This document shows, one piece after another, positions 1-12,500 of a DNA stretch of 64,000 nucleotides; positions within the stretch are counted from its first letter, which is position 1, and the number at the start of each line of letters is the position of its first letter. The notes below the pieces were generated by a model that worked only from the letters and a program-made list of their open reading frames with translations, had not been told where the DNA came from and made no database searches. The stretch is taken from assembly GCF_901709675.1 (NCBI RefSeq), contig NC_051090.1, positions 10,487,342-10,551,341 of the forward strand. Reading direction: 5' to 3'. The position numbers and the translations under genes are program-made. The DNA is from Syngnathus acus (Eukaryota > Chordata > Actinopteri > Syngnathiformes > Syngnathidae).

Positions 1-2000
1 TTTTCAAACAGTTTGCTGTCGAGGCGAGAACCGTGACAACATCGTTACACTGCGTGAGGAATGCCCGTCAGACACATTTACCTCTGGAGGCCTCTCATCA
101 TCGACGGAGGATGGACGTCACTGACGCCAATTTTCTCCAGCAAGTAGTCCACCACACAGGGGTTATGGTAGCCATGGCAACACCTGAGTATGCGCTCGTA
201 CGTCTTGCTGGTGTCACTGGCCGCGCAAACGCTACGCCTGCGACGAGGGTGCCGTGATTGTAATTTGACGTCATGTTTTTTGTCGACGTTGATTTGCATT
301 TCGTTTGGATGTTATTGCTACTCGGTGCTCTTACTCGTACTGGACGGGAAGCTCCTCCCTGGTCATGACTCCGAGTTGGATGCAGTCTGATCTGGCAGAA
401 ATGGACGCTTGCATAAGGGAAACCGTTATTTTTTCCTGGTAGCGGTCAATGTCTTTCACACCAGCTAAAAAAAGAAGAAAAAATACAAAGATTTTGATGA
501 TTTTGTCTACATAGCTGGCAAACAGTAGGAAAAGCCAACTTGAAAAGCTGGGGTACAAACATGTGAGCATTTGCTTGGTTGCTAAGTGCAACACGTTCCA
601 ACAAAATGAAAAGAATCACCTCGGATTAAGTCGCCAATCTGGTAGTAGGACAAAGGATCGTCATGGCTGCCGGTTGAAGGGATTTCTTTAATGTGACAAA
701 GAGCCTAGGGTTCAAAACAAGAAATGCAGCGGTGAGGAGCGCTTTGTCACACGCCACCTTGCCACTACAGCGCTTGCCACCGATCGCTTCTTGTGTATAA
801 TGCCTGACTGCTATCTTACGGACAACTCCAGGTCTTCGATGTCTCTGTTCAGTCCTCCTGCCGTGCAAATGAGCGTGAGAAAGAAGCCGTATTCGCGAAC
901 ATTGTTGATCCTCCCCATCACGATGTCTCCGGGTTCTAAATCCCGGTAAAGCATAGCCCTTCTCTCCTCAAAAGGCACCTCCATGAATAACTCCAGCGGT
1001 GGCATGAGAGCATAAGCCTCTGCAAAAGACAAGACAATTCTGAGGTACTCGCCGCAAGAAGTCACACTCCACACTTAACTACGCACATTAATTCCGCTGA
1101 GTTTTTATATCCGAGCTAATAATGACATCAGACTGCCACTCAGGATAAGATCTGCAGATATTGAATTGTTTTTGTTTAAACAGTGAAATTGTTTCAAAAT
1201 GAAGTGCAAAGTGTGGACAACCTGCCACCTCTTCCTGTCCTCCTCCTCCTCCTTCTTCTTCTTCTTCTTTCGGAGTTGCAGTCTTCCATGACGGACTGAA
1301 AAGAATGTCAGCCTTGCGAGCAATGAACTGCTCCACAAGGGGGCTGGTCTGCTCTTCGCCATTTCTGTCAAGGGCCACAAAGACATCTTGACAGGATATC
1401 ATTTGAACCGGGGGGCTACATTTCGTCACGCAATATTTTGTCACGCCTTGCCTAACAGAAAGGTGCTTTGCTAAAGGAAATTATAAATCTTCTGTGGAGG
1501 GGTATCAGTCATTAAGATTGTCATCATTACTCCGTGGAAAATACATGTGTGTGTGAATGAAAGGGTGGACAGTCACACGGTGCGTTTACAAGGAGAAGAT
1601 GCAGGCCTTCAAGTACTCGGGGTCCACTATCCAGGGGAAAGGGGGTGGGGTGAAGAAGTGTCAGGTTGATTCCATGATTGAAGTAAAGTATTAAGGGAAG
1701 CTACACAAGAGATGAGATGTTAAGGGATGATAGCAATGATAAGAAAAGAGGAGAAAGTGGGACAGGTGCTAAGATTCCCTTTGGACAGCAAAGACTGGAA
1801 GCTTTGGAGATGAAGGCGGTTCAGACGTGCAAAAATCAGTAGGAGGAGGCTGGAAATGCTGTTTACCTCTCATACGGAGCCTTGCACAGGTCAGCCACCA
1901 CCGCTTGAAAGTCGGGGTTCTCGGTTTGTTCGCATTTCAAGGTGTTGAACAATGATTCGCCGTGATACGTCAGACACTGCCTCAACAAGTCTCTGTCCAT
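1..2000 (-). CDS. ttc14: TTC14, 5' part (S1 domain; truncated by window edge)
   Basis: Tetratricopeptide repeat protein 14, a protein with an S1 RNA-binding domain followed by TPRs; its exact role is poorly known. Exons on the minus strand: 2000-1867, 1364-1222, 1019-820, 704-620, 464-335, 237-82 and 15-1 (continues outside). All junctions have GT/AG sites and compatible phases, giving 287 codons. The product starts [14 protein letters not shown]. The S1-like domain covers about residues 121-205 ([26 protein letters not shown]), followed by [11 protein letters not shown] and MMRGLQ, which match the human protein as I remember it. The TPR part lies beyond the window. Exon 2 encodes a Glu5-Gly5 run from a TTC/TCC simple repeat. 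The donor of exon 2 (GTTGTC) is weak. The start ATG is the first one in frame with the conserved N-terminus. Confidence 0.92.
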
Positions 2001-2443
2001 TATGCGCAAAGGCAGCGATGCCTTACATTATTTTACTCGGGAAAATAAATCGACAGAGACACAATAGATGCCCAATAGATAGGAAGGGAATTTCATAAAG
2101 CGAGCGATCCGTCTGATTTGGAATGAGCAATGCTGTATATTTAACGAACACGATTACTAGCGGTGCAAACGCAAACTTCTAAGCAATGGAAACAGAACGA
2201 TGGGTTGCGCCTGTTTGCTACATTTGTAAAAACAAAACGAAAAAACAGAAGTCAGATAATAAACATTTTCGTCAAGACTATAGTTTACCCCGAATGGAGG
2301 AAAAAAAGGCATTTTTTCCCCACCACACAGCTACCATGAGTGCTCTACTCAAATGTCTACGGAACTACAAGCTGCCATACCACTGAGCATGCGCACAATG
2401 TGTTACACTACAAATCGTCGTGTCAAACAAATCACCACTAGGA

Positions 2444-2539
2444 ACCATAATAATAATATTTAATAATAACCAAAATAACAACTAATAATAAAAGTAAATA
2501 ATAATAATAATAATAATAAACACAATAAATAACATAAAA
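2444..2539. repeat. AT-rich (TAA)n-like simple repeat
   Basis: Imperfect run of TAA/AATAATA units directly to the left of the Rex3-like insertion. No coding signal was seen. It lies upstream of ttc14, in the intergenic stretch 2001-3214, where nothing else beyond the retroelement was recognised. Confidence 0.7.
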
Positions 2540-2549
2540 GACAAAAGTA

Positions 2550-2742
2550 GGAGACCCCGGGGACGACCCAGGACGCGCTGGAGAGACTATGTCTCTCGGC
2601 TGGCCTGGGAACGCCTTGGGATCCCCCGGGATGAGCTAGATGAAGTAGCTGGGGAGAGGGAAGTCTGGGAGTCCCTCCTGAAGCTGCTGCCCCCGCGACC
2701 CGACCCCGGATAAGCGGAAGAAGATGGATGGATGGATGGATG
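2550..2742 (+). mobile_element. 5'-truncated Rex3-like (RTE clade) LINE tail
   Basis: The plus strand encodes the end of a reverse-transcriptase polyprotein (RTRWRDYVSRLAWERLGIP ... LLPPRPDPG, stop at 2711-2713). It is followed by AAGCGGAAGAA and a (GATG)n tail. A short 3' region made of GATG repeats is the hallmark I know for teleost Rex3/RTE elements. The copy is flanked by identical 10-bp direct repeats GACAAAAGTA (2540-2549 and 2743-2752), a target-site duplication, so it is a single 5'-truncated insertion event. The family name rests on memory of the C-terminus and tail; L2-type elements are a less likely alternative. Confidence 0.72.
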
Positions 2743-3214
2743 GACAAAAGTATATCGGTAAACCCACAAACTTGTATAATCAGCTTATTTAAAAAAACAC
2801 ATTTGAGTAGTAGAATGAGGGAAGTCTCAGACCCTTAAATATTAATTAACTTTTAAAGTAAAAAATAAAATCGATGAGGAGGTTTGTTGAAACCATACCT
2901 ATGTGCTCAAAACCAGTTTGACAACCTTAATGGGAATTTGTTCTTTGTTGATTAAGTTCAGTGTATTGTCTGCTTATTACTAGCCACCTGACACCAACTG
3001 GGTAATAAGGGTCAATTGCCAGGTCAGCTTGGGAGCAAGGGGTGTTCAGAGGGAAGCTGTAGATCTTTGAAACTCAAATCCCTAATTTGAAAAAAAAAAG
3101 TTAAACATTGTATGGGGGTGGAGCAGGAACAAGAAAGAGCAAAAAGCAAAATCATTCCTGGAAATGAGCATAATACACTTATGCTGGCTGGAGAGACCTA
3201 ACCTGGTTGTCACC

Positions 3215-3406
3215 ATGAAGATGAAAAGAAAAATCCTCTTTTGGATCTGTTTGCATGGATATTTGGATGCATATTTTCAAGGTAAGTTTTGCTTCAAGTA
3301 TTTTGTAGTTTGCTTTGCAAAAAATTGAAAGATGCCTGATTTTTATGACTGAAAGGATTAACAAAATCACTTAAGAAAACCGGACGGACGGACGGACGGA
3401 TGGACG

Positions 3407-3502
<96 letters not shown>

Positions 3503-6500
3503 CTTTAGTGATCCTCGGGGAAAATTCAGTTGCCAGCAGTTAAATACATAAATAGACAATATAAACATCAGACACGAACAAATCAATAACAAAAGAGAGG
3601 AAGACAATAGATCTGATTAAATTAAATAGATAGGTTAATAATAAATATTATTAATTAAATAGATCAAATAAATAAACAAACAAACAAACAGATCAATGTG
3701 ATGGGCACAAACATGTTTCCACAAAGAACTTGTCTGTGAACATGCACTCTACTTTCAACACTGAAGCGTAGCCTAGTCTTTATTACGTGTCAACTTCTCA
3801 ATCTAATTTTTGTTTTTGTTATTTAAGAGGCCTGTCTGGTCAGGGTTTATGATAGTTATATTTTGGCAAACTTTATTTCTCTTAGACTTAACAGCCAATC
3901 GACTAAACATGTTTTGCTGTATAGATATAACTCATGTAGACATTGGTCTGACTCAGTTTCAAACTACCGCAGTTATAGATTCAGCTCAGCCAACCATGAC
4001 TGCAGGAACCAGCACTGCGGCAGCATTGGAAGACGATAACTCGACCACACCTGGGATTCTAACCAACACTAGCAGTGAGCTCAATATTACAGTTGTTTCC
4101 CACCAATGTGGAACAACAACCATGGAAAATGATTTGAGAACCGAATCTATCATTTCCACAGACACGACAAAAACTACTTTGAATAGAACAACGCCTGCAA
4201 CAACTCAAGACCCATTGAAAACAACCACAGTTACAATCAGTAGAACCACACTTGCAACAACACAGACGTCCCAAAACACAACCATATCCACAAGTCCTGC
4301 AACAACCCTAACATCCACGACTTCTGCACCCCAAAAGACACCCACATCCACAGCTACTAACTCAGAATGTTCAACGACAGCAAACAGACTCACGACTACA
4401 GCAGCTCCAGACATAGCGATGATCGCATCAGCAACCAAAAACATTTCGATGACAACCACTATCACAACTACCAGTGTTGGTATAGCTACACCTACCACAT
4501 CAATCACAACCATAACTAGCTCAACACAAAATACCAATACAAGCATATCGTTAACACCTAAGTCGATGACTAGCATCCCCGTGACTACCGCAACCCAAAC
4601 CTCATTAAACACAACCACACCCACAAATAGTACAACACCAGGTACCAGAAGCAAAACCATGACAACAACCCCAAACACAATCAAATCTACAAATCCTGCA
4701 TCTACAATGTCTAGGACTGGAAACACAAGTACAAACATAGCAAGAGTTACTAGCGTGCCAAAAAGCACAGGTTCGTCAACCACAACAAACAAATCCGTGA
4801 CTGAAGTCACTCAGGACACTAGCATGTCCTCATCTGCAAGAGCTAAGACATCTTTGATTGACATCACCACAGCCCCACAAAACTCAACTATATCCTCAAC
4901 TAGCCCAATGCCGAGTACAATACCAACAACTCACACAATGACTAGCGCAAAGCCAATCCTCAATACAATCTTAGCCCAAACAGCTGAAAGCGCATCTATG
5001 ACTACAGCAACCCAAAACCCAACAGCGGCTTCCAAAAGCCAGAGCTCAGCTGCAAGCGTATCCCAAACATCCGAAACAATGACAAGAGCGCCTGTGACTA
5101 CTGCTGCCCCAAGCCCATTGAACACAACCATTTCGACAACTAGTACAATGCCAAGCACCTCAACGGAGACTATGACAATCACAACAATGACGACCCGAAC
5201 CCACAACATAAATTCAACGATATCACCTGAAGCAACAAGCATACCTGTGATTACCCAAAGCACAAAAATAGCAACCACAACCGTTTCGACATCGAGTGCA
5301 GTGCCAAGCGCAGCATCTGCAACAGCAACAACAACCACGACCATGCGAACAAGTCCTGCGACAGCACTGCCATCCCAAAACACAACCTCTCCACCAACAT
5401 CATTGACAGTGCCAAAAAGCGCTGAATCTTCAAGCATAACAAAGAGCCCCATGACTGCAGTGAGTCCAATCACGACTGATTCCAAACCTGCAACAACAAA
5501 CACATCTATGACAAGCATCGCCACTACGCCACAAAACACAAATATTCCCACAACCGGCACAATCCTGAGTGCTCCGATAGCAACGACAACCATGACCAAT
5601 CGCCAGAACACAAATATAACCATGTCATCAACAAGGACAAGCGTACCTATGACCATTGCAAGCCAACAGCCATCAAACACAACAATGTTTGCAATGAGCG
5701 CAACAAAAACCACCACACTTGCAACAAGAAGCACAACAACTCCAAACACAAGCGTGTCCAAAAGCGCTGCGACGCCACTTAGCATGTCAACGGAAACTTC
5801 TGACACAACCACGTCCACATCTGGAACAAGTAACACATTGGAAATCACCATCACGCCACAAGACAACATTAAATCTACACCTAACCCGATTACAATCTCA
5901 ACAGCGTCAACTGTCACAACACCCCAAAACGTAAATACAACCATGTCCCTGACGCCTGAAACAGTGACAAGCATACCTGCGATTTCCAAAACTCATACAA
6001 TGCCCAGCAGCACACCTGCAACAGCACAGACCAATGTGATCATCACAACCTTCAACCATACCAGATCCACAAGTCCTGATGGAGCATCCCAAAGTCCAGC
6101 AACATCTACAGCAACGACAGTGCCGAGCGGCGCACAATCCTCAACTGTGGAAAACAGACCCCTGACTACACCTACTCCAGACACGAGCCTATCCACACTT
6201 GAAAGAAGCACAAGCGTGGCCACGGTAACTCAAAATGCAACCAAATCCTCAACCAGAGCAATCCCGAGCACTGCAATGGTAACGGCAAGCACAGCACTGG
6301 CCGCCACAGCCAAAAACGTAAATACTACCATGTCCCTGACGCCTGAAACAGTGACGAGAATACCTGCGATTTCCAGAACTCATACAATGCCAAGGAGTAC
6401 ACCTGCAACAACACAGACCAACGTGATCATCACAACCTTCAACCAAACCAGATCCACAAGTCCTGATGGGGCATCCCAAGGTCCAGCAACATCTACAGCA

Positions 6501-9500
6501 ACAATGGTGCCGACCACCACACAATCCTCAACCGCAGAAAACAGACCCCTGACTACAGCCACTCCAGACACGAGCCTGTCCACACTTGGAAAAAGCACGA
6601 GCATGGCCACGGTAACTGAAAATGCAACCAAATCCTCAACCAGCGCAGTCCCGAGCAACGCAATGGCAAGGGCAAGCACAGCAATGGCTGCCACAGCCCA
6701 AAACGTAAATATAACCATGTCCCAGACGCCTGAAACAGTGAAAAGCGTACCTGCGATTGCCAGAACTCATACAATGCCCAGCAGCACACCTGCAACAGCA
6801 CAGACCAACGTGATCATCACAACCTTCAACCAAACCAGATCTACAAGTCCTGATAGCGCATCCCAAAGTCCAGCAACATCTACAGCAACGACTGTGCCAA
6901 GCACCGTGCAATCCTCAACCGTGGAAAACAGACCCTTGACTACAACCACTCCAGACGCTAGCCTGTCCACATTTGGAAAAAGCACAAGCGTGACCACGGC
7001 AACTCAAAACGCAACCAAATCCGCAACCAGCCCAATCCCGAACACTGCAATGGCCGCCACAGCCCAAAACGTAAATACAATCATGTCCCTGTCGCCTAAA
7101 ACAGTGACAAGCATACCTGCGATTGCCAGAACTCATACAATGCCCAGCAGCACACCTGCAACAACACAGACCAATGTGATGATCACAACCTTCAACCATA
7201 CCAGATCCACAAGTCCTGATGGAGCATCCCAAAGTCCAGCAACATCTACAGCAACGACAGTGCCGAGCGCCACACAATCCTCAACCGTGGAAAACCGACC
7301 CCTGACGACAACCAATCCAGACACGAGCCTGTCCACACTTGGAAATAGCACAAGTGTGACCACAGCAACTCAAAGCGCAACCAAATCCACAACCAGCGCA
7401 GTCCCGAGCAACGCAATGGCAAGGGCAAGCACAGCAATGGCCGCCACAACCCAAAACGTAAATACAACCATGTCCCAGACGCCTGAAACAGTGAAAAGCG
7501 TACCTGCGATTTCCAGAACTCATACAATGCCCAGCAGCACACCTGCAACAGCACAGACCAACGTGATCATCACAACCTTCAACCAAACCAGATCTACAAG
7601 TCCTGATAGCGCATCCCAAAGTCCAGCAACATCTACAGCAACGACGGTGCCAAGCACCGTGCAATCCTCAACCGTGGAAAACAGACCCTTGACTACACCT
7701 ACTCCAGACACGAGCCTGTCCACACTTGGAAGAAGCACAAGCGTGACCACGGCAAATCAAAACGCAACCAAATCCTCAACCAGTGCAATCCCGAGCATTG
7801 CAATGGCAACGGGAAGCACAGCAATGGCCGCTACAGTCCAAAATGTAAATACAACCATGTCCCTGACGCCTGAAACAGTGACAAGCATACCTGCGATTTC
7901 CAGAACTCATACAATGCCCAGCAGCACACCAGCAACAACACAGACCAACGTGATGATCACAACCTTCAACCAAACCAGATCCACAAGTCCTGATGGAGCA
8001 TCCCAAGGTCCAGCAACATCTACAGCAACAATGGTACCGACCACCACACAATCCTCAACCGCAGCAAACAGACCCCTGACTACAGCCACCCCAGACACGA
8101 GCCTGTCCACACTTGGAAAAAGCACAAGCGTGACCACGGCAACTCAAAACGCAACCAAATCCGCAACCAGCCCAATCCCAAACACTGCAATGGCCGCCAC
8201 AGCCCAAAACGTAAATACAATCATGTCCCTGTCGCCTAAAACAGTGACAAGCATACCTGCGATTGCCAGAACTCATACAATGCCCAGCAGCACACCTGCA
8301 ACAACACAGACCAATGTGATGATCACAACCTTCAACCATACCAGATCCACAAGTCCTGATGGAGCATCCCAAAGTCCAGCAACATCTACAACAACGACAG
8401 TGCCGAGCGCCACACAATCCTCAACCGTGGAAAACCGACCCCTGACAACAACCACTCCAGACACGAGCCTGTCCACACTTGGAAAAAGCACAAGTGTGAC
8501 CACAGCAACTAAAAGCGCAACCAAATCCACAACCAGCGCAGTCCCGAGCAACGCAATGGCAAGGGCAAGCACAGCGATGGCCGCCACAGCCCAAAACGTA
8601 AATACAACCATGTCCCAGACGCCTGAAACAGTGAAAAGCGTACCTGCGATTGCCAGAACTCATACAATGCCCAGCAGCACACCTGCAACAGCACACACCA
8701 ACGTGATCATCACAACCTTCAACCAAACCAGATCTACAAGTCCTGATAGCGCATCCCAAAGTCCAGCAACATCTACAGCAACGACGGTAGCAAGCACCGT
8801 ACAATCCTCAACGGTGGAAAACAGACCCTTGACTACAGCCACTCCAGACGCTAGCCTGTCCACACTTGGAAAAAGCACAAGCGTGGCCACGGCAACTCAA
8901 AACGCAACCAAATCCGCAACCAGCCCAATCCCGAACACTGCAACGGCCGCCACAGCCCAAAACGTAAATACAATCATGTCCCTGACACCTAAAACAGTAA
9001 CAAGCATACCTGCGATTGCCAGCACTCATACAATGCCCAGCAGCACACCTGCAACAACACAGACCAATGTGATGATCACAACCTTCAACCATACCAGATC
9101 CACAAGTCCTGATGGAGCATCCCAAAGTCCAGCAACATCTACAGCAACAACAGTGCCGAGCGCCGCACAATCCTCAACCGTGGAAAACAGACCCCTGACT
9201 ACACCTACTCCAGACACGAGCCTGTCCACACTTGGAAGAAGCACAAGCGTGGCCACGGTAACTCAAAGTGCAACCAAATCCTCAACCAGAGCAATCCCGA
9301 GCACTACAATGGTAACGGCAAGCACAGCACTGGCCGCCACAGCCAAAAACGTAAATACAACCATGTCCCTGACGCCTGAAACAGTGACGGGAATACCTGC
9401 GATTTCCAGAACTCATACAATGCCAAGGAGTACACCTGCAACAACACAGACCAACGTGATCATCACAACCTTCAACCAAACCAGATCCACAAGTCCTGAT

Positions 9501-12500
9501 GGAGCATCCCAAAGTCCAGCAACATCTACAGCAACAATGGTGCAGACCACCACACAATCCTCAACCGCAGAAAACAGACCCCTGACTACAGCCACTCCAG
9601 ACACGAGCCTGTCCACACTTGGAAAAAGCACGAGCATGGCCACGGTAACTGAAAATGCAACCAAATCCTCAACCAGCGCAGTCCCGAGCAACGCAATGGC
9701 AAGGGCAAGCACAGCAATGGCTGCCACAGCCCAAAACGTAAATATAACCATGTCCCAGACGCCTGAAACAGTGAAAAGCATACCTGCGATTTCCAGAACT
9801 CATACAATGCCCAGCAGCACACCTGCAACAGCACAGACCAACGTGATCATCACAACCTTCAACCAAACCAGATCTACAAGTCCTGATAGCGCATCCCAAA
9901 GTCCAGCAACATCTACAGCAACGACTGTGCCAAGCACCGTACAATCTTCAACCGTGGAAAACAGACCCTTGACTACAGCCACTCCAGACGCTAGCCTGTC
10001 CACACTTGGAAAAAGCACAAGCGTGACCACGGCAACTCAAAACGCAACCAAATCCGCAACCAGCCCAATCCCGAACACTGCAATGGCCGCCACAGCCCAA
10101 AACGTAAATACAATCATGTCCCTGTCGCCTAAAACAGTGACAAGCATACCTGCGATTGCCAGAACTCATACAATGCCCAGCAGCACACCTGCAACAACAC
10201 AGACCAATGTGATGATCACAACCTTCAACCATACCAGATCCACAAGTCCTGATGGAGCATCCCAAAGTCCAGCAACATCTACAGCAACAACAGTGCCGAG
10301 CGCCGCACAATCCTCAACCGTGGAAAACAGACCCCTGACTACACCTACTCCAGACACGAGCCTGTCCACACTTGGAAGAAGCACAAGCGTGGCCACGGTA
10401 ACTCAAAGTGCAACCAAATCCTCAACCAGAGCAATCCCGAGCACTACAATGGTAACGGCAAGCACAGCACTGGCCGCCACAGCCAAAAACGTAAATACAA
10501 CCATGTCCCTGACGCCTGAAACAGTGACGGGAATACCTGCGATTTCCAGAACTCATACAATGCCAAGGAGTACACCTGCAACAACACAGACCAACGTGAT
10601 CATCACAACCTTCAACCAAACCAGATCCACAAGTCCTGATGGAGCATCCCAAAGTCCAGCAACATCTACAGCAACAATGGTGCAGACCACCACACAATCC
10701 TCAACCGCAGAAAACAGACCCCTGACTACAGCCACTCCAGACACGAGCCTGTCCACACTTGGAAAAAGCACGAGCATGGCCACGGTAACTGAAAATGCAA
10801 CCAAATCCTCAACCAGTGCAATCCCGAGCATTGCAATGGCAACGGGAAGCACAGCAATGGCCGCTACAGTCCAAAATGTAAATACAACCATGTCCCTGAC
10901 GCCTGAAACAGTGACAAGCATACCTGCGATTTCCAGAACTCATACAATGCCCAGCAGCACACCAGCAACAACACAGACCAACGTGATGATCACAACCTTC
11001 AACCAAACCAGATCCACAAGTCCTGATGGAGCATCCCAAGGTCCAGCAACATCTACAGCAACAATGGTGCCGACCACCACACAATCCTCAACCGCAGCAA
11101 ACAGACCCCTGACTACAGCCACCCCAGACACGAGCCTGTCCACACTTGGAAAAAGCACAAGCGTGACCACGGCAACTCAAAACGCAACCAAATCCGCAAC
11201 CAGCCCAATCCCGAACACTGCAATGGCCGCCACAGCCCAAAACGTAAATACAATCATGTCCCTGTCGCCTAAAACAGTGACAAGCATACCTGCGATTGCC
11301 AGAACTCATACAATGCCCAGCAGCACACCTGCAACAACACAGACCAATGTGATGATCACAACCTTCAACCATACCAGATCCACAAGTCCTGATGGAGCAT
11401 CCCAAAGTCCAGCAACATCTACAGCAACGACAGTGCCGAGCGCCACACAATCCTCAACCGTGGAAAACCGACCCCTGACAACCACTCCAGACACGAGCCT
11501 GTCCACACTTGGAAAAAGCACAAGTGTGACCACAGCAACTAAAAGCGCAACCAAATCCACAACCAGCGCAGTCCCGAGCAACGCAATGGCAAGGGCAAGC
11601 ACAGCGATGGCCGCCACAGCCCAAAACGTAAATACAACCATGTCCCAGACGCCTGAAACTGTGAAAAGCGTACCTGCGATTGCCAGAACTCATACAATGC
11701 CCAGCAGCACACCTGCAACAGCACACACCAACGTGATCATCACAACCTTCAACCAAACCAGATCTACAAGTCCTGATAGCGCATCCCAAAGTCCAGCAAC
11801 ATCTACAGCAACGACGGTAGCAAGCACCGTACAATCCTCAACGGTGGAAAACAGACCCTTGACTACAGCCACTCCAGACGCTAGCCTGTCCACACTTGGA
11901 AAAAGCACAAGCGTGACCACGGCAACTCAAAACGCAACCAAATCCGCAACCAGCCCAATCCCGAACACTGCAATGGCCGCCACAGCCCAAAACGTAAATA
12001 CAATCATGTCCCTGTCGCCTAAAACAGTGACAAGCATACCTGCGATTGCCAGAACTCATACAATGCCCAGCAGCACACCTGCAACAACACAGACCAATGT
12101 GATGATCACAACCTTCAACCATACCAGATCCACAAGTCCTGATGGAGCATCCCAAAGTCCAGCAACATCTACTGCAACGACAGTGCCGAGCGCCACACAA
12201 TCCTCAACCGTGGAAAACCAACCCCTGACGACAACCAATCCAGACACGAGCCTGTCCACACTTGGAAATAGCACGAGTGTGACCACAGCAACTCAAAGCG
12301 CAACCAAATCCACAACCAGCGCAGTCCCGAGCAACGCAATGGCAAGGGCAAGCACAGCAATGGCCGCCACAACCCAAAACGTAAATACAACCATGTCCCA
12401 GACGCCTGAAACAGTGAAAAGCGTACCTGCGATTGCCAGAACTCATACAATGCCCAGCAGCACACCTGCAACAGCACAGACCAACGTGATCATCACAACC

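Noticed and set aside
3810-3885. Upstream extension of the mucin frame with a hydrophobic stretch (FMIVIFWQTLFLL)
   Set aside because: It lacks an ATG at its left end and contains the polypyrimidine tract and AG of the exon 2 acceptor. The separate exon at 3215 explains the start and signal peptide better. An internal ATG at 3849 remains a weak alternative.
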